DNA from: Leptolyngbya sp. FACHB-8
Lineage (GTDB): Bacteria; Cyanobacteriota; Cyanobacteriia; Elainellales; Elainellaceae
Direction of reading: 5' to 3'
DNA: 64,000 bases
NCBI RefSeq assembly: GCF_014695575.1
Contig: NZ_JACJOO010000047.1
Span: forward strand, 62,001-126,000
In this document: positions 8,599 through 17,957 of the stretch, one piece after another
Layout of the letters: every line of letters begins with the position of its first letter
How positions within the stretch are numbered: the stretch's first letter is position 1
Notes under the pieces: model-generated
Told to the model about the DNA's origin: nothing
Database searches by the model: none
What the model saw: only the letters and a program-made list of their open reading frames with translations
Translations under genes and position numbers: made by a program

Positions 8599-9099
8599 TC
8601 AGTCCATCAAGAATCGTGGGGGTGTGAGCCAGAACAGTTCACCCTGCCCAATCGGTGATCCAGTTTTCGGTAAGGTTATGCCGATGACCCCGGCTTTCTT
8701 CAACCGAATGTGATAGCGAATTTCGCCCCAAACAAGTTGCTCGGCCCAAGTGCTCAAGTTCGGTTCATGGCCTACTAAAGCCAAGCATTCGCTGCCGCTC
8801 TGTTTCCACGTTTCAAACCAGGGAAGCCAATCTTGAATATGGCCTTCTGGCGCAAGTAGGCGCGACTCTTCCAGGGTTTTTCCTAAACCCGCTGCTACAA
8901 AGATGTCGGCGGTTTGCCGGGCTCGTACGAGGGGGCTGGTCAAGATACTATCAAAGCGAATTCCAAAGGACTCCAGTCGATTAGCAATCTGCTTGGTTTT
9001 TCGCTGGCCTTCGTCGGTAAGGGGACGTTTTTCATCATCAGCATAGCTGCCATGTTCTCCAGCGAGGCCATGGCGAACGATGTAAAGGTCGATGGGCAT
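8599..9099 (-). CDS. sixA: Phosphohistidine phosphatase SixA
   Basis: 166 residues of the histidine phosphatase (RHG) superfamily. The phospho-acceptor His is in IVRHG (residue 10), with the second conserved Arg in LTSPLVRARQTADIF and the second His in LALVGHEPNLSTW near 118, the standard SixA layout. In bacteria SixA removes phosphate from histidine, for example on HPt domains or the PTS protein NPr; the target here is unknown. ATG 9099 has GGAG seven bases upstream. Length fits the family (about 160). Confidence 0.88.
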   Translation of the reverse strand: MPIDLYIVRHGLAGEHGSYADDEKRPLTDEGQRKTKQIANRLESFGIRFDSILTSPLVRARQTADIFVAAGLGKTLEESRLLAPEGHIQDWLPWFETWKQSGSECLALVGHEPNLSTWAEQLVWGEIRYHIRLKKAGVIGITLPKTGSPIGQGELFWLTPPRFLMD

Positions 9100-9218
9100 G
9101 GGGTAGCTCCAGGCAGATTATGAGTGAGGAATTTTGATAGCAAGTTTTGCGGTGGCACAGGAGAGATCATCGTACCAATCCCATTCCATCACGACAAATT
9201 CCCTGGGTAGGAACTAGT

Positions 9219-9286
9219 AATTTTCATTTTGGCATCCAGCCCGAACACTCGCCCGAGGCGAGTGTTCGGGCTTCAAAGCCGAGAGT
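9219..9286. repeat. Partial family H element
   Basis: Contains CATTTTGGCATCCAGCCCGA, a perfect 15-bp-stem hairpin (9240-9272) and CGGGCTTCAAAGCCGAGAG. The order of parts matches the left two thirds of the full family H element at 33853-33971; the second hairpin and right end are missing. Confidence 0.6.
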
Positions 9287-9439
9287 TTGTGACCCCAAGG
9301 CCTGAACTATCAGCTTTGAAGCTCACGGAGAATTGGTGCCGAATGACACGGTGACGCAAATGAGAGCGCAGGTATGCAGGATACTGGAGAAAAGGCTTGA
9401 TCGCCTTCGATATCCCCTAATCGAAAAGACTGAATTGAG

Positions 9440-10498
9440 ATGAGCCAGGCACTTCGCAACCAACAAACCGCCCAAGGAGCCCAACTGGGCACTGTAGCAG
9501 AGCAGGCTGTACCCCTCAGCTTTAGTAATGATGCGATCGCCCTCCAGGCTACTCAAACAGGGGTCGCACTGTACGATCGCACCCATTGGGGCCGCATTCG
9601 AGTGGGCGATCGCGATTACCTCCGCTTCCTCCATAACCAGACCACCAATGCCTTTGAGGGGCGGAAACCCGGTGAGGGTTGCGATACAGTTTTTGTCACT
9701 TCTACAGCCCGCACTATTGACCTGGCAACGGCTTACATTCTGGAAGATGGAGTGTTATTGCTGGTGTCACCCGGGCGATCGACCTCCCTTATCGCCTGGA
9801 TGGATCGTTACATCTTTTTCGCAGACAAGGTAAGTCTGCAAGATGTGACCACTGAAACGGCTGCTTTCAGCGTGATTGGGCCGGAGAGTGAAACGCTGTT
9901 GCGGACATTGGAAGTGGAATCGCTGAGTAATCAGCCCTATGGCACCCATCAAGAGGTGTCGTTAAAGGGAATACCTGTGCGGGTCGCGGTGGGCAGTGGG
10001 GTGGCGATCGCCGGATATACCCTGATCACGCCTATAGACCATGCTGCGGATCTATGGGGCATCCTGGTCGATACTGGAGCAGTGCCTATGGGAGAAAACG
10101 CGTGGGAACAACTGCGGATTCAACAGGGCCGGCCTGTCCCTGACCACGAACTCACGGATGACTTTAACCCTCTAGAAGCCGGGCTTTGGTCTACCATTTC
10201 CCTCTCTAAAGGCTGCTATATCGGTCAGGAGACGATCGCCCGGCTTTATACCTATCGCGGTGTTAAACAACAGCTCTGGGGCATTCAATTAGAGGGTGCA
10301 GTTACACCTGGTAGCACCATCACAGCAGGCGCTGAAAAAGTCGGCGTTCTGACTAGCAGCATTGCTACGGATGCAGGCTATTGGGGCTTAGCCTACATTC
10401 GTACAAAGGCGTTGGAAGGTAATCTGCAACAGGTCCAGGTGGAAGGTGTCTCCGGGTATCTTGTCTCTCTACCTTTTGTGGACCATACCTACTTGTGA
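9440..10498 (+). CDS. ygfZ: Folate-binding YgfZ-family protein
   Basis: 352 residues related to the GcvT aminomethyltransferase fold. The YgfZ signature is present as LSKGCYIGQETIARLYTYRG near 256-275. The family binds tetrahydrofolate and assists maintenance or repair of Fe-S enzymes rather than glycine cleavage; in plants and cyanobacteria it is linked to plastid-type Fe-S assembly. Soluble, no signal peptide. ATG 9440. It stands alone, upstream of a 960-base spacer rich in palindromes. Confidence 0.85.
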   Translation: MSQALRNQQTAQGAQLGTVAEQAVPLSFSNDAIALQATQTGVALYDRTHWGRIRVGDRDYLRFLHNQTTNAFEGRKPGEGCDTVFVTSTARTIDLATAYILEDGVLLLVSPGRSTSLIAWMDRYIFFADKVSLQDVTTETAAFSVIGPESETLLRTLEVESLSNQPYGTHQEVSLKGIPVRVAVGSGVAIAGYTLITPIDHAADLWGILVDTGAVPMGENAWEQLRIQQGRPVPDHELTDDFNPLEAGLWSTISLSKGCYIGQETIARLYTYRGVKQQLWGIQLEGAVTPGSTITAGAEKVGVLTSSIATDAGYWGLAYIRTKALEGNLQQVQVEGVSGYLVSLPFVDHTYL

Positions 10499-10515
10499 TA
10501 GTCCCAAAGTCTTGA

Positions 10516-10591
10516 GGATCACAAATAAAACAACCTGTCATTCTTGTTGTGGGAGTGGTGACAAAATCACCACTCCCACAACAAGAATGAC
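10516..10591. repeat. Family G element, left part with 25-bp perfect stem
   Basis: Begins GGATCACAAATAAAACAACC and contains a perfect 25-bp stem (10537-10561 with 10567-10591) around the loop CAAAA. The left end is nearly identical to the right end (inverted) of the element at 26924-27020. It begins 17 bases after the ygfZ stop, so it could also terminate that transcript. Confidence 0.75.
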
Positions 10592-10685
10592 GAAGATGAT
10601 CTTTTACGTTACCTTTCTAGTTTCCCTGTAATAGAAGAAAAGCTTAGGGTAGCTATAAGTTGGTTATCAAAGTTGGGTTCTTCAA

Positions 10686-10780
10686 TATAGCGCTGTGCAC
10701 GTTGATTAAGTACGGTGGTGTGGGGCACGAAGTGCCCCACACCACCGTTGCTGTACTTAACGCACTTGCACATTGCTATA
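10686..10780. repeat. Family B palindromic element, copy 1 (95 bp)
   Basis: Inverted ends TATAGCGCTGTGCACGTTG and, at the right, the complement of TATAGCAATGTGCAAGTGCG. The perfect inner hairpin has GGTGTGGGGCACGAAGTGCC at its tip. An inverted copy of the same length is at 14277-14371 and a shortened one at 33986-34047. Confidence 0.85.
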
Positions 10781-10839
10781 GATTCATAAGCTTTCCAAAA
10801 GCTAGAAACAACATTTTCTATTCTTCGGTAGTTGACTCA

Positions 10840-10918
10840 ATCAATTAGCATAAACCCCGAAAAACTGTTCCTACGGCTGTGCGGTGGGAACAGTTTTTCG
10901 AGGTTTATGTTAATTAAT
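10840..10918. repeat. Long hairpin with about 30-bp arms
   Basis: The left arm contains AAACCCCGAAAAACTGTTCC and the right arm is its complement with one mismatch; pairing extends outward through AATTAGCATA with TATGTTAATT. Part of the 10499-11460 spacer, which contains no gene I can support. Confidence 0.7.
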
Positions 10919-10937
10919 CTGAGAAGCGGTTTGAAAA

Positions 10938-11014
10938 CCCCCGGGAAAAGACCATTTTGGTGTGTGCTCTGCGTACGCCAAAACGGGCACTCGGGCCTAT
11001 CCTGAACTGAGGTT
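10938..11014. repeat. Degenerate family A element (one hairpin left)
   Basis: Retains CATTTTGGTGTGTGC...CCAAAACG, corresponding to the first hairpin, and a right end CCTATCCTGAACTGAGGTT close to the family A terminal repeat. The second hairpin is absent. An open frame of 76 codons on the minus strand (10914-11144) runs into it and probably is not a gene. Confidence 0.6.
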
Positions 11015-11460
11015 GATTACCATTACTGACCGATTTTGGTTTTGGAGGCTTATTTGAAACAATTACTTTTTGATCCTCAGGGTAAAAACTAACCGTTTGA
11101 GTACCTACTTTATACAGCCTCTGAATATCGGTGGAGTAAGGCATCTTTTTACTCCATCTCTGGGAATACTTAATTCAAGGTTACCTAAGTTAATTGTAGA
11201 AATGATTCTGTACCTTGAAAGGATAGACAGGCGTTAGACAAAATTGCCTTGTCAGCAAAAAATTGGGTGTGTCTCAAGCGTGTAAATAAAGATCAACAAT
11301 TGTAAAGTTTGTTGTAAATGCTTCTACAAAGTTCAGTTTGTTTATCGTTTTCAAGGCGGGTTCCTACGGACTATTGTCCTACTTAGGAGCTGGCTGAAAT
11401 TCAAATTTTCTTCAAAGTTATCTTCTAGTCTCTTATTACATTTGTTGTGAGAAAACTACC

Positions 11461-14127
11461 TTGGCTCACACCCCTTCCCCCCATGAACACCTGCTCCATA
11501 ATATTGCGAGCCGGATTCGCCAATCTTTAGAATTGCCTGAAATTTTAAGAACTGCTTCTCAAGAAATCCGGCAATTTCTAAACATTGATCGTGTCAAAAT
11601 TTATCGCTTCGATGCAGATGGCTCAGGGCAGGTTGTTGCCGAAGCGCTCTGCCCTGATCGGCTGCCTTCTCTCCTCCATCTACACTTTCCCGCCGAGGAT
11701 ATTCCACCTCAGGCCCGCCAGCTCTTTGTACAGGCTCAGCAACGGGTTATTACGGATGTGGCCGCTCAGCGCCGGTTAACTTACAGTTTTGATCCAACCC
11801 ACCCGGAAGGCCGAGCCCAAGAAAAAGACGTACGCTACAGCCCGGTTGATCCATGCCACCTGGAATACTTGCAGGCGATGGGGGTCAAGGCTTCTGTTAT
11901 TCTGCCTATCTTGCATCAGCAGCGATTATGGGGGTTGCTGGCGATTCATCATAGTGAACCCCGTCATTTTGCGGAGCCCGACTTACAGGTGGTGCAGTTA
12001 CTGGTCGATCAAATTTCAATTGCGATCGCCCAGGCTGAGTTGCTGGCTCAAGCCCGTCATCAAGCCTTTCAGGAAAGCACCCTGAATAAAATCAGTGGGT
12101 TACTTCACTGCCCACTATCGCCGGAAGAAGCCCGCCAGTGTGTGTTAGAGGCTGCGGTCAATGCGTTAGGTGGTTCCGGAGGACGGCTCTACATTATTCC
12201 TGAGTCTTCAGAGTCTCGGGGGCAAGTGTATCTGCATGGGGAACAACCTCATATCGCGCGGTTAGAGGAGGAGCCCCAGTGGCAGAGTTTAATGCACTAT
12301 TCCAGCAGCTCCCTGACACGCATGAGCCTGGTGGAGGCGATCGCCTCCTGGCAGACCAGTCAGTCGCCCTTGATACAGGGGAGCGACCTGGAGCCTCTGT
12401 CCGTGCAGAAATTTCGGTCCGTTTCCCTGGCAGAACTGCAGCGAAGCCCTCAACTCAAGACCCTGGCTCAGGGGTTTGCTGCCTCTAAAATTCGTTCCTT
12501 ATTGATGGTGCCGCTGGAATTTCAGGGGCAGTTCATGGGATATTTCACAATCTTCCGTAACGGTTACGACCAGGAGATTTTGTGGGCCGGTAAGCGTTAT
12601 CCTAACGAGCGACATCAAAGACCCTGTGCATCCTTTGATGCTTGGCTGGAGGTGCGCCGTGACCAAGCGCCTGAGTGGACCTTGGAAGAACGTCGCCTAG
12701 CTCAGGCCATTGGGACGCACTTATATATGGCCGTGATGCAGCGGCGAGTGGAGAGCCTGATGCGCTATCAAGCCTCCCATGATTCCCTGACGGAGTTGCC
12801 CAATCGGCTCATGTTTGGGGAGCGGCTGGCGCTGGCCTTGGCGGATGCCCAGTACCGGGATGAAATGCTTGGGGTTGCCTTTTTAGATCTCGATCGCTTT
12901 AAGACGATCAATGACACTCTCGGCCATGCGACGGGAGATGAGCTGCTGAAGCTGGTGGCTCAACGACTACGGCGAGGGCTGCGAAGTTGTGATGCGATCG
13001 CCCGTTGGGGTGGCGACGAGTTCACCTTGATGTTGCCCCATCTAACCTCCGCGGAGGATATCAGCAAGCTGGCCCAGCAGGTTCTAGACAATCTGGTAGA
13101 TCCCTTCTCTCTGGATGGTCAGGAGTTTTATGTCACCGCTAGCCTGGGGATTGCTCTGGCTCCCTATGATGGTCAGGATGTGGAAACCCTACTGAAGCAC
13201 GCTGACATGGCGATGTACCAGGCCAAACAGCAGGGCAAAAATAACTTCCAACTGTATTACGAGAAAATTCACAAACGTACCCTAGAGCACCTGACGCTGG
13301 AGAGCGATCTGCACAAAGCGTTGAGCCGCAATGAATTTTTGCTGTTCTATCAACCCCAAATTCAGCTTCAAACCTGTACTGTGGGTGGTTTAGAAGCACT
13401 GCTGCGCTGGAATCATCCAAAGTTAGGGTTTGTGCCTCCCTCACAATTTATTCCCCTGGCAGAAGAAACGGGGCTGATTAACCCGATTGGCGATTGGGTG
13501 CTGCACGAAGCCTGCCGACAACATCAGGTATGGCGATCGCTCGGCCTCCCGCCTATTCGCATCGCAGTCAACCTGTCAGCGAAACAATTCCAGCAGGCCA
13601 ATCTGGTCAACAAAATCCTGACGATTTTAGAGGAAACGGGTATGGAGCCGCGTTATCTCGAAATTGAAATTACTGAAAGTGCTGCTATGCGGGATGTGCA
13701 ATTTACCATTGCTACACTGCAACTGCTTCAGGAATTAGGTATTCAAATTGCTCTAGATGACTTCGGTACGGGTTATTCTTCGCTCAACGCCATTAAGCAT
13801 TTCCCGTTGAATACGCTGAAGATCGATCAGAGCTTTGTGCGGGAGGCCTGTCATGACTCCAGTGATGCGGCGATCGCCCGCACCATTGCCGCTCTTGCTA
13901 AAGGGCTCAAGCTCAAAACTGTGGCCGAAGGCGTCGAAACCCAGCAACAACTTAATTTCCTACACGCGATCGGTTGCGATGGGGCCCAAGGGTTCCTGTT
14001 TGGAAAACCTAATCCCGCCGATCGCATCCCTGATGTGCTGGGGCTTCATTCATCTTTCTGCCTGAGCCTGGGTAATTCGAAGGAGGTGCATAGCACCCCA
14101 CTAGAAGCACAACAACTGAACCCTTGA
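11461..14127 (+). CDS. cph2: Cph2-type (knotless) phytochrome with GGDEF-EAL output
   Basis: 888 residues. GAF1 (about 12-195) has the phytochrome motif [11 protein letters not shown] near 76-86 and the bilin-attachment pair Cys132-His133 in [14 protein letters not shown]. The second domain (about 205-440) has features of the PHY-like GAF2 of Cph2: WAGKRYP, then RPCASF and W-E corresponding to the tongue PRxSF and WxE motifs. GGDEF follows (RWGGDEFTL near 517), then EAL (EALLRW near 645, [15 protein letters not shown]). Both output motifs look catalytically complete, so it should be a red/far-red-controlled c-di-GMP enzyme in the cytoplasm. Synechocystis Cph2 has an extra GAF-GGDEF at the end, missing here. 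No PAS knot domain. The start is TTG 11461; no ATG lies nearby in frame, so the first few residues are uncertain. Confidence 0.86.
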   Translation: MAHTPSPHEHLLHNIASRIRQSLELPEILRTASQEIRQFLNIDRVKIYRFDADGSGQVVAEALCPDRLPSLLHLHFPAEDIPPQARQLFVQAQQRVITDVAAQRRLTYSFDPTHPEGRAQEKDVRYSPVDPCHLEYLQAMGVKASVILPILHQQRLWGLLAIHHSEPRHFAEPDLQVVQLLVDQISIAIAQAELLAQARHQAFQESTLNKISGLLHCPLSPEEARQCVLEAAVNALGGSGGRLYIIPESSESRGQVYLHGEQPHIARLEEEPQWQSLMHYSSSSLTRMSLVEAIASWQTSQSPLIQGSDLEPLSVQKFRSVSLAELQRSPQLKTLAQGFAASKIRSLLMVPLEFQGQFMGYFTIFRNGYDQEILWAGKRYPNERHQRPCASFDAWLEVRRDQAPEWTLEERRLAQAIGTHLYMAVMQRRVESLMRYQASHDSLTELPNRLMFGERLALALADAQYRDEMLGVAFLDLDRFKTINDTLGHATGDELLKLVAQRLRRGLRSCDAIARWGGDEFTLMLPHLTSAEDISKLAQQVLDNLVDPFSLDGQEFYVTASLGIALAPYDGQDVETLLKHADMAMYQAKQQGKNNFQLYYEKIHKRTLEHLTLESDLHKALSRNEFLLFYQPQIQLQTCTVGGLEALLRWNHPKLGFVPPSQFIPLAEETGLINPIGDWVLHEACRQHQVWRSLGLPPIRIAVNLSAKQFQQANLVNKILTILEETGMEPRYLEIEITESAAMRDVQFTIATLQLLQELGIQIALDDFGTGYSSLNAIKHFPLNTLKIDQSFVREACHDSSDAAIARTIAALAKGLKLKTVAEGVETQQQLNFLHAIGCDGAQGFLFGKPNPADRIPDVLGLHSSFCLSLGNSKEVHSTPLEAQQLNP

Positions 14128-14276
14128 TGAAACCAGGTTTTGTAAAAGCAATAGGTTACTCCCGCCGCTTTTGCAAAACCTATGAACCGAATTGCGATCG
14201 CAGTTCCGTGAAACGCTTTCAATCCAAAGGTTTTTGCCTATAACCTACCGCGATAAAAAGTTCAGGACTTCGCCCT

Positions 14277-14371
14277 TATAGCAATGTGCAAGTGCGTTAA
14301 GTACAGCAACGGTGATGTGGGGCACTTCGTGCCCCACATCACCGTACTTAACCAACGTGCACAGCGCTATA
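14277..14371. repeat. Family B palindromic element, copy 2 (95 bp, inverted)
   Basis: The reverse complement of copy 1 at 10686-10780 with a few substitutions, including compensating ones in the hairpin (GGTGATGTGGGG against GGTGTGGGG with matching changes on the other arm). Identical length. The two copies bracket the cph2-type gene in opposite orientation. Confidence 0.85.
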
Positions 14372-14410
14372 TGTTGTGTGGGGTGTGCGAAGCACACCCC
14401 ACACAACATA
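14370..14410. repeat. Perfect hairpin with GCGAAGC tip
   Basis: Arms of 19 bp, TATGTTGTGTGGGGTGTGC and its complement, with loop GAA. It begins on the last bases of the family B copy. The arms resemble the hairpins of family E (44784, 57346). Confidence 0.75.
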
Positions 14411-14413
14411 AGG

Positions 14414-14488
14414 GCTCTAAATTTTGAAAAGCTACGCAAGCCAGCTTTTCAAAGCTAAACTTTCTGGTTCTGAGTGCGTAGCGCTATA
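14414..14488. repeat. Family D palindromic element, copy 1
   Basis: Read on the minus strand it begins TATAGCGCTACGCACTCAGA and continues ACCAGAAAGTTTAGC into a stem around GGCTTGCGT. The same order is found at 30259-30336. It ends 6 bases before the tlyA stop codon and may influence that transcript's 3' end. Confidence 0.65.
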
Positions 14489-14494
14489 CACGGG

Positions 14495-15316
14495 CTAATT
14501 CTCGGTAAGCTGCTGTCGAGCTTGTTTGGTTAGCTCTAAAATTTCCTGCAACGTGGGTGGAGGGGTGAGAGAATTCATGCGCAGCCACAGCAGGTATTCG
14601 ATGTTGCCAGCGGGGCCGAGCAACGGTGACCAGGTAAGGCCACAGTAACCCCAGCCCAGGTTAATAGCAGATTGGAGAACCTGGGCGATCGCCTCGGCCT
14701 GATCTTTCGCCTCCCGTACAACACCCTTTTTGCCGACCTTCTCTCGCCCTACCTCAAACTGGGGTTTGACCAGCAACACCACTTCGCGAGGTGCCTGGAG
14801 CAGGCCCCAGAGGGCAGGCATTACCTTGGTTAGCGAGATAAATGACACATCAGCAACGCCCAAATCGGGGAGGGGAGCGTCGCCGTACAGATCTTCGGCG
14901 GTGAGGTGGCGCAGGTTGGTGCGCTCCCGTAAGATGACGCGGGGGTCTTGGCGCAGGCTCCAGGCAACCTGGCCGTAGCCGACATCTACCCCATAGATTT
15001 GGGCAGCACCATTTTGTAGGAGGCAGTCAGTAAAGCCGCCCGTGGAGATTCCAGCATCCAGAGCAATGCGTTCGGCTACAGCAATGTCAAAAGCTTCGAG
15101 AGCTCGGGCGAGTTTTTCGCCACCTCGGGAGACGTAGGGCGATCGCTGCTTGACCGTAATATTGGCTGCTAAATCAATTTCAGTGCCGGGTTTATCGATC
15201 ACCTGCTGGTTGACCTGCACTTCGCCCGCCCGGATCAGGCGTTGGGCCTGTTGTCGGGAATCGGCGAGCGATCGCTCTACCATCAGCATATCGAGGCGTT
15301 GTCGCGGCACAGGCAA
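14495..15316 (-). CDS. tlyA: TlyA-family rRNA methyltransferase
   Basis: 273 residues: an N-terminal S4 RNA-binding domain (about 5-65, RLDMLMVERSLADSRQQAQR) and a FtsJ/RrmJ-like SAM domain. SAM motif I reads LDAGISTGGFTDCLL near 82-96 (usually DVGASTGG), with catalytic-type residues in RGGEKL, VADVSFIS and LLVKPQFEVG. TlyA proteins 2'-O-methylate cytidines in 16S and/or 23S rRNA; which one here cannot be read. The first codon is TTG 15316, with a GTG two codons later; the start is not certain. Cytoplasmic. Confidence 0.87.
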   Translation of the reverse strand: MPVPRQRLDMLMVERSLADSRQQAQRLIRAGEVQVNQQVIDKPGTEIDLAANITVKQRSPYVSRGGEKLARALEAFDIAVAERIALDAGISTGGFTDCLLQNGAAQIYGVDVGYGQVAWSLRQDPRVILRERTNLRHLTAEDLYGDAPLPDLGVADVSFISLTKVMPALWGLLQAPREVVLLVKPQFEVGREKVGKKGVVREAKDQAEAIAQVLQSAINLGWGYCGLTWSPLLGPAGNIEYLLWLRMNSLTPPPTLQEILELTKQARQQLTEN

Positions 15317-15349
15317 TCCATGGGTAAATAGGGCAGATTCGGGTGTGTT

Positions 15350-15412
15350 TTAGAACTGGCTAGAAAGGTTGATTTTTGGGTGCATGAGGCGCACAAAAAA
15401 ATAACTTTTAAA
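15350..15412. repeat. Imperfect hairpin (family I-like)
   Basis: GTTTTAGAACTGGCTAGAAA with its imperfect complement ending TTTTAAAACAGACC; core GGTTGATTTTTGGGTGC. Shares layout with hairpins at 341, 25707, 26883 and 51505. It lies in the promoter interval between divergent tlyA and rps1 genes. Confidence 0.5.
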
Positions 15413-15520
15413 ACAGACCCTAAGGGATGTGTTGGCATATCCATCCCACAGGTATTTTAGAACCCTCTCTGGTGAGTTAGATTAGGAGTTCAGACTTATT
15501 GCTGCTCATGGGAGGTCCGC

Positions 15521-16432
15521 GTGTCCTTTTCCTCTGACGATTTTGCCAAAGCCCTGGAACAACAGCTCTACGACTTCAGCAAAGGGCAAGTCGTGCGGGG
15601 GCGGCCCTTTAGCTACGAGTCCGACGGGGTGTATGTCGATATTGGTGGTAAATCTGCGGCGTTTTTGCCCGCTAGTGAAGCCGGATTGCGGCAGACGACC
15701 GATCTGTCTCAGCTAGTTCCCCTCAACGAAGAACGAGAGTTTCTGATTGTCCGCGATCAGGATGCTGATGGTCAGGTGACTCTGTCAATCCGCCAACTAG
15801 AGCTACGGAGCCTGTGGAAGCGCCTGGCAGAGATGCAAGACACCAAGGAAACCATTTCGGTGCGGGTCAGTGGTGTTAACAAGGGCGGGGTGACGGTCGA
15901 TGCAGATGGATTGCGGGGCTTTATCCCGCGATCGCACCTGGTCGAGCGCGAAAACCCCGAAGCTCTGATTGGTCGAGCGATGACAGTTAGCGTTCTGGAA
16001 GCTAATTCCAGTACTCGTAAGCTGGTGCTGTCGCAACGAAATGCGTCTCAGGCCGCTAGCTTTGGCCGCTTGCACGAAGGCCAGCTCATTTCTGGCAAGA
16101 TTTCGGGAATTCGGCCTTTTGGGGTGTTTGTTGATTTTGATGGCAGTTCGGGGCTGCTCCACGTCAACCAGATCAGCAAAAATTATGTGAGTTCGGTGGA
16201 GACGGTATTCAAAGCTGGACAGCCGATTAAAGCGATCATTTTGGAAATCGACGATATCAAGCGGCGCATTTCCCTGTCGACGAAGCAGCTAGAGAGCTAT
16301 CCCGGCGAAATGCTGGATAACTTTGATGCGTTGATGGCAGAAGCAGAATCCCGGATGGAGAAGCTGAATCAATCGAAACCCAGCGCTCCCGCCGAGGTTG
16401 CAGAACCAGCAGATGAGGCTGAGGCCGAATAG
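15521..16432 (+). CDS. rps1: S1 RNA-binding protein, short 30S ribosomal protein S1 type
   Basis: 303 residues with three S1 domains (about 20-90, 105-172 and 190-258). Typical S1 phrases are visible: GQVVRGRPFSYESDGVYVDI, GVTVDADGLRGFIPRSH, GKISGIRPFGVFVDFDGSSG and LLHVNQIS. The acidic tail ends AEVAEPADEAEAE. Cyanobacteria have two or more short S1 proteins (Rps1A and Rps1B/nbp1 types); the start SFSSDDFAKALEQ suggests the Rps1B type, but I would not insist. GTG start at 15521 with a strong GGGAGGT five bases upstream. Followed by a clear terminator. Confidence 0.85.
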   Translation: MSFSSDDFAKALEQQLYDFSKGQVVRGRPFSYESDGVYVDIGGKSAAFLPASEAGLRQTTDLSQLVPLNEEREFLIVRDQDADGQVTLSIRQLELRSLWKRLAEMQDTKETISVRVSGVNKGGVTVDADGLRGFIPRSHLVERENPEALIGRAMTVSVLEANSSTRKLVLSQRNASQAASFGRLHEGQLISGKISGIRPFGVFVDFDGSSGLLHVNQISKNYVSSVETVFKAGQPIKAIILEIDDIKRRISLSTKQLESYPGEMLDNFDALMAEAESRMEKLNQSKPSAPAEVAEPADEAEAE

Positions 16433-16479
16433 GGTTGCAGATACGACGGATGAATTGCCAGGGTTAGTGACTGGATGCG

Positions 16480-16513
16480 AGACACCCGGGGTTTTTAGAA
16501 ACCTCGGGTGTCT
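16480..16513 (+). terminator. Terminator of rps1
   Basis: AGACACCCGGGG pairs with CCTCGGGTGTCT around TTTTTAGAAA. It is 48 bases after the stop. The same AGACACCCGG stem appears at the chlB and petA ends. Confidence 0.75.
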
Positions 16514-16574
16514 GAGCTTTTGCTATCCAAGAAGCGCAGGTGTCTATTGGCTTGAGTTGTCTTACGATCGCCGT

Positions 16575-17474
16575 TTATGAGGGGCGATCGCTCCCCTGAT
16601 ACCGATCGCGCAACCATTGCAGTCGGCGTTCAATGCGTGGTAGCCGCTCAGGGTTGGGATGTTCGCGGTACAAAATAATTGACCAAACCAGAGCCACCAA
16701 GGTGCGGGCTTCAATGCAGAGATCGAGAGCCTCTGGGTCAAAAGAACCATAGCCTTGAAGGGCGGCTTCAGCTTTGTCCTGATCGACGCCGAAGACGTGA
16801 GGCGCGGCAACCAGGGAGGCTAAATCCCATTCAATTGGGCCGATGAAGGCATCTTCCCAATCCGTCCACAAAACTCCATCTGACGTGTTCAGGACATTGC
16901 CTGAATGCGGGTCACCATGAAGGGGTTGCATGGACAAGTTTTGCAGACGAGGTTCTAGAGATTGGCTCACCTCCACAAGGAGAGCGGCATCGGCTTCAGC
17001 AAACGTTGATTCTGCAATTAGTCTGGTTAAAATTTCGTGGCCTTCTCGGATGAGAGCGAGGTAGGGTAGTTCTCCTGGGAAGTGCTTCAGAGCGGTATGG
17101 CATTGCCGTAAAGCCTGCCCTGCTTGGGTGGGGTCAAACGGTTCGGGTAAAACCTGCACAAATTTCCAAAAGCTGAGGATAAAGCCATCGTGATAGTGTG
17201 GCCCGGGCTTGAGGAGGGTAGTGGGAGGAATGATAGGAGCCTCGTGGGTCATTAGATGTTGGGCGATCGCCACTTCACGGGTGAACCACGCATCACCCTG
17301 ACGAATGGTGCTCGTGGAGCCCATTACCCGGGCAACGACTGGTGTTGGGGAGAGGTGGGCGATGATGTTGCTCTGGTTTTGCAGGGTGATTGCCCGCTCG
17401 AATTGCAACCCCTGGTTACGGGCGATCGCGCTAGCTGCATCCAATGCCCTTTGCAATCGCGCATTCTGGCTCAT
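16575..17474 (-). CDS. Aminoglycoside phosphotransferase-family kinase
   Basis: 299 residues of the APH/choline kinase fold. The catalytic loop is LHGDPHSGNVL near 184 and the metal-binding segment is WTDWEDAFIGPIEWDLA near 200. The N-lobe is divergent, with a VVARVMG strand carrying no obvious invariant Lys. The family phosphorylates small alcohols, sugars or homoserine; resistance to a drug should not be assumed. ATG 17474. It converges with rps1, 141 bases apart across the terminator. Confidence 0.82.
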   Translation of the reverse strand: MSQNARLQRALDAASAIARNQGLQFERAITLQNQSNIIAHLSPTPVVARVMGSTSTIRQGDAWFTREVAIAQHLMTHEAPIIPPTTLLKPGPHYHDGFILSFWKFVQVLPEPFDPTQAGQALRQCHTALKHFPGELPYLALIREGHEILTRLIAESTFAEADAALLVEVSQSLEPRLQNLSMQPLHGDPHSGNVLNTSDGVLWTDWEDAFIGPIEWDLASLVAAPHVFGVDQDKAEAALQGYGSFDPEALDLCIEARTLVALVWSIILYREHPNPERLPRIERRLQWLRDRYQGSDRPS

Positions 17475-17599
17475 GCGGTGTTTACCCTTCGTGCGTTACC
17501 TCACCAATTTTGGCAGAACGGATGAGGACGTAGTTTTGTTGACATCATGGGAGAGTAAGAGGACATCTTGCACCCTCCAGTAAAGATAGGAAAACGGGT

Positions 17600-17665
17600 T
17601 AGCCCTGAAAGCTTTATGGCAGTGGCATTGCATGCAATGTCATTGCCATAAAGCTTTCAGGGCTA
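17600..17665. repeat. 66-bp near-perfect palindrome
   Basis: TAGCCCTGAAAGCTTTATGG pairs with its exact complement at the other end; the centre GGCATTGCATGCAATG also folds back. It lies between the divergent APH and sulfurtransferase genes, upstream of the latter's promoter. No other copy in the window. Confidence 0.75.
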
Positions 17666-17957
17666 AAAACTGTGCCAACGCATAATGCAGACTCGTAGAC
17701 CCAAATAGGGGCTTAGGTTCGTTTCGATAGTGATCCCAGTGCAAATTGTATCTGTCCGAATTGCAATTGTATTTGAATACAAGTAAGATGCATTGTTAAC
17801 GCTGGAAAACTTCACGGACTAGGCGATGGGTGATGTCTCCACCCTCGCCCTCCTTCCTGCTTTTGCGGCCTATGGGTCCACAAATTTTTTAGCAAAGGTG
17901 TCAGAATCTCACCTCTGCTCGCATTCATCCCCTAACAAGTCCAAGCAAACTCACTCT

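Noticed and set aside
10914-11144. Open frame of 76 codons on the minus strand before the phytochrome gene
   Set aside because: Its second half is a degenerate family A repeat read as protein; the first 45 codons have no recognisable feature. Could be a truncated gene, but unsupported.
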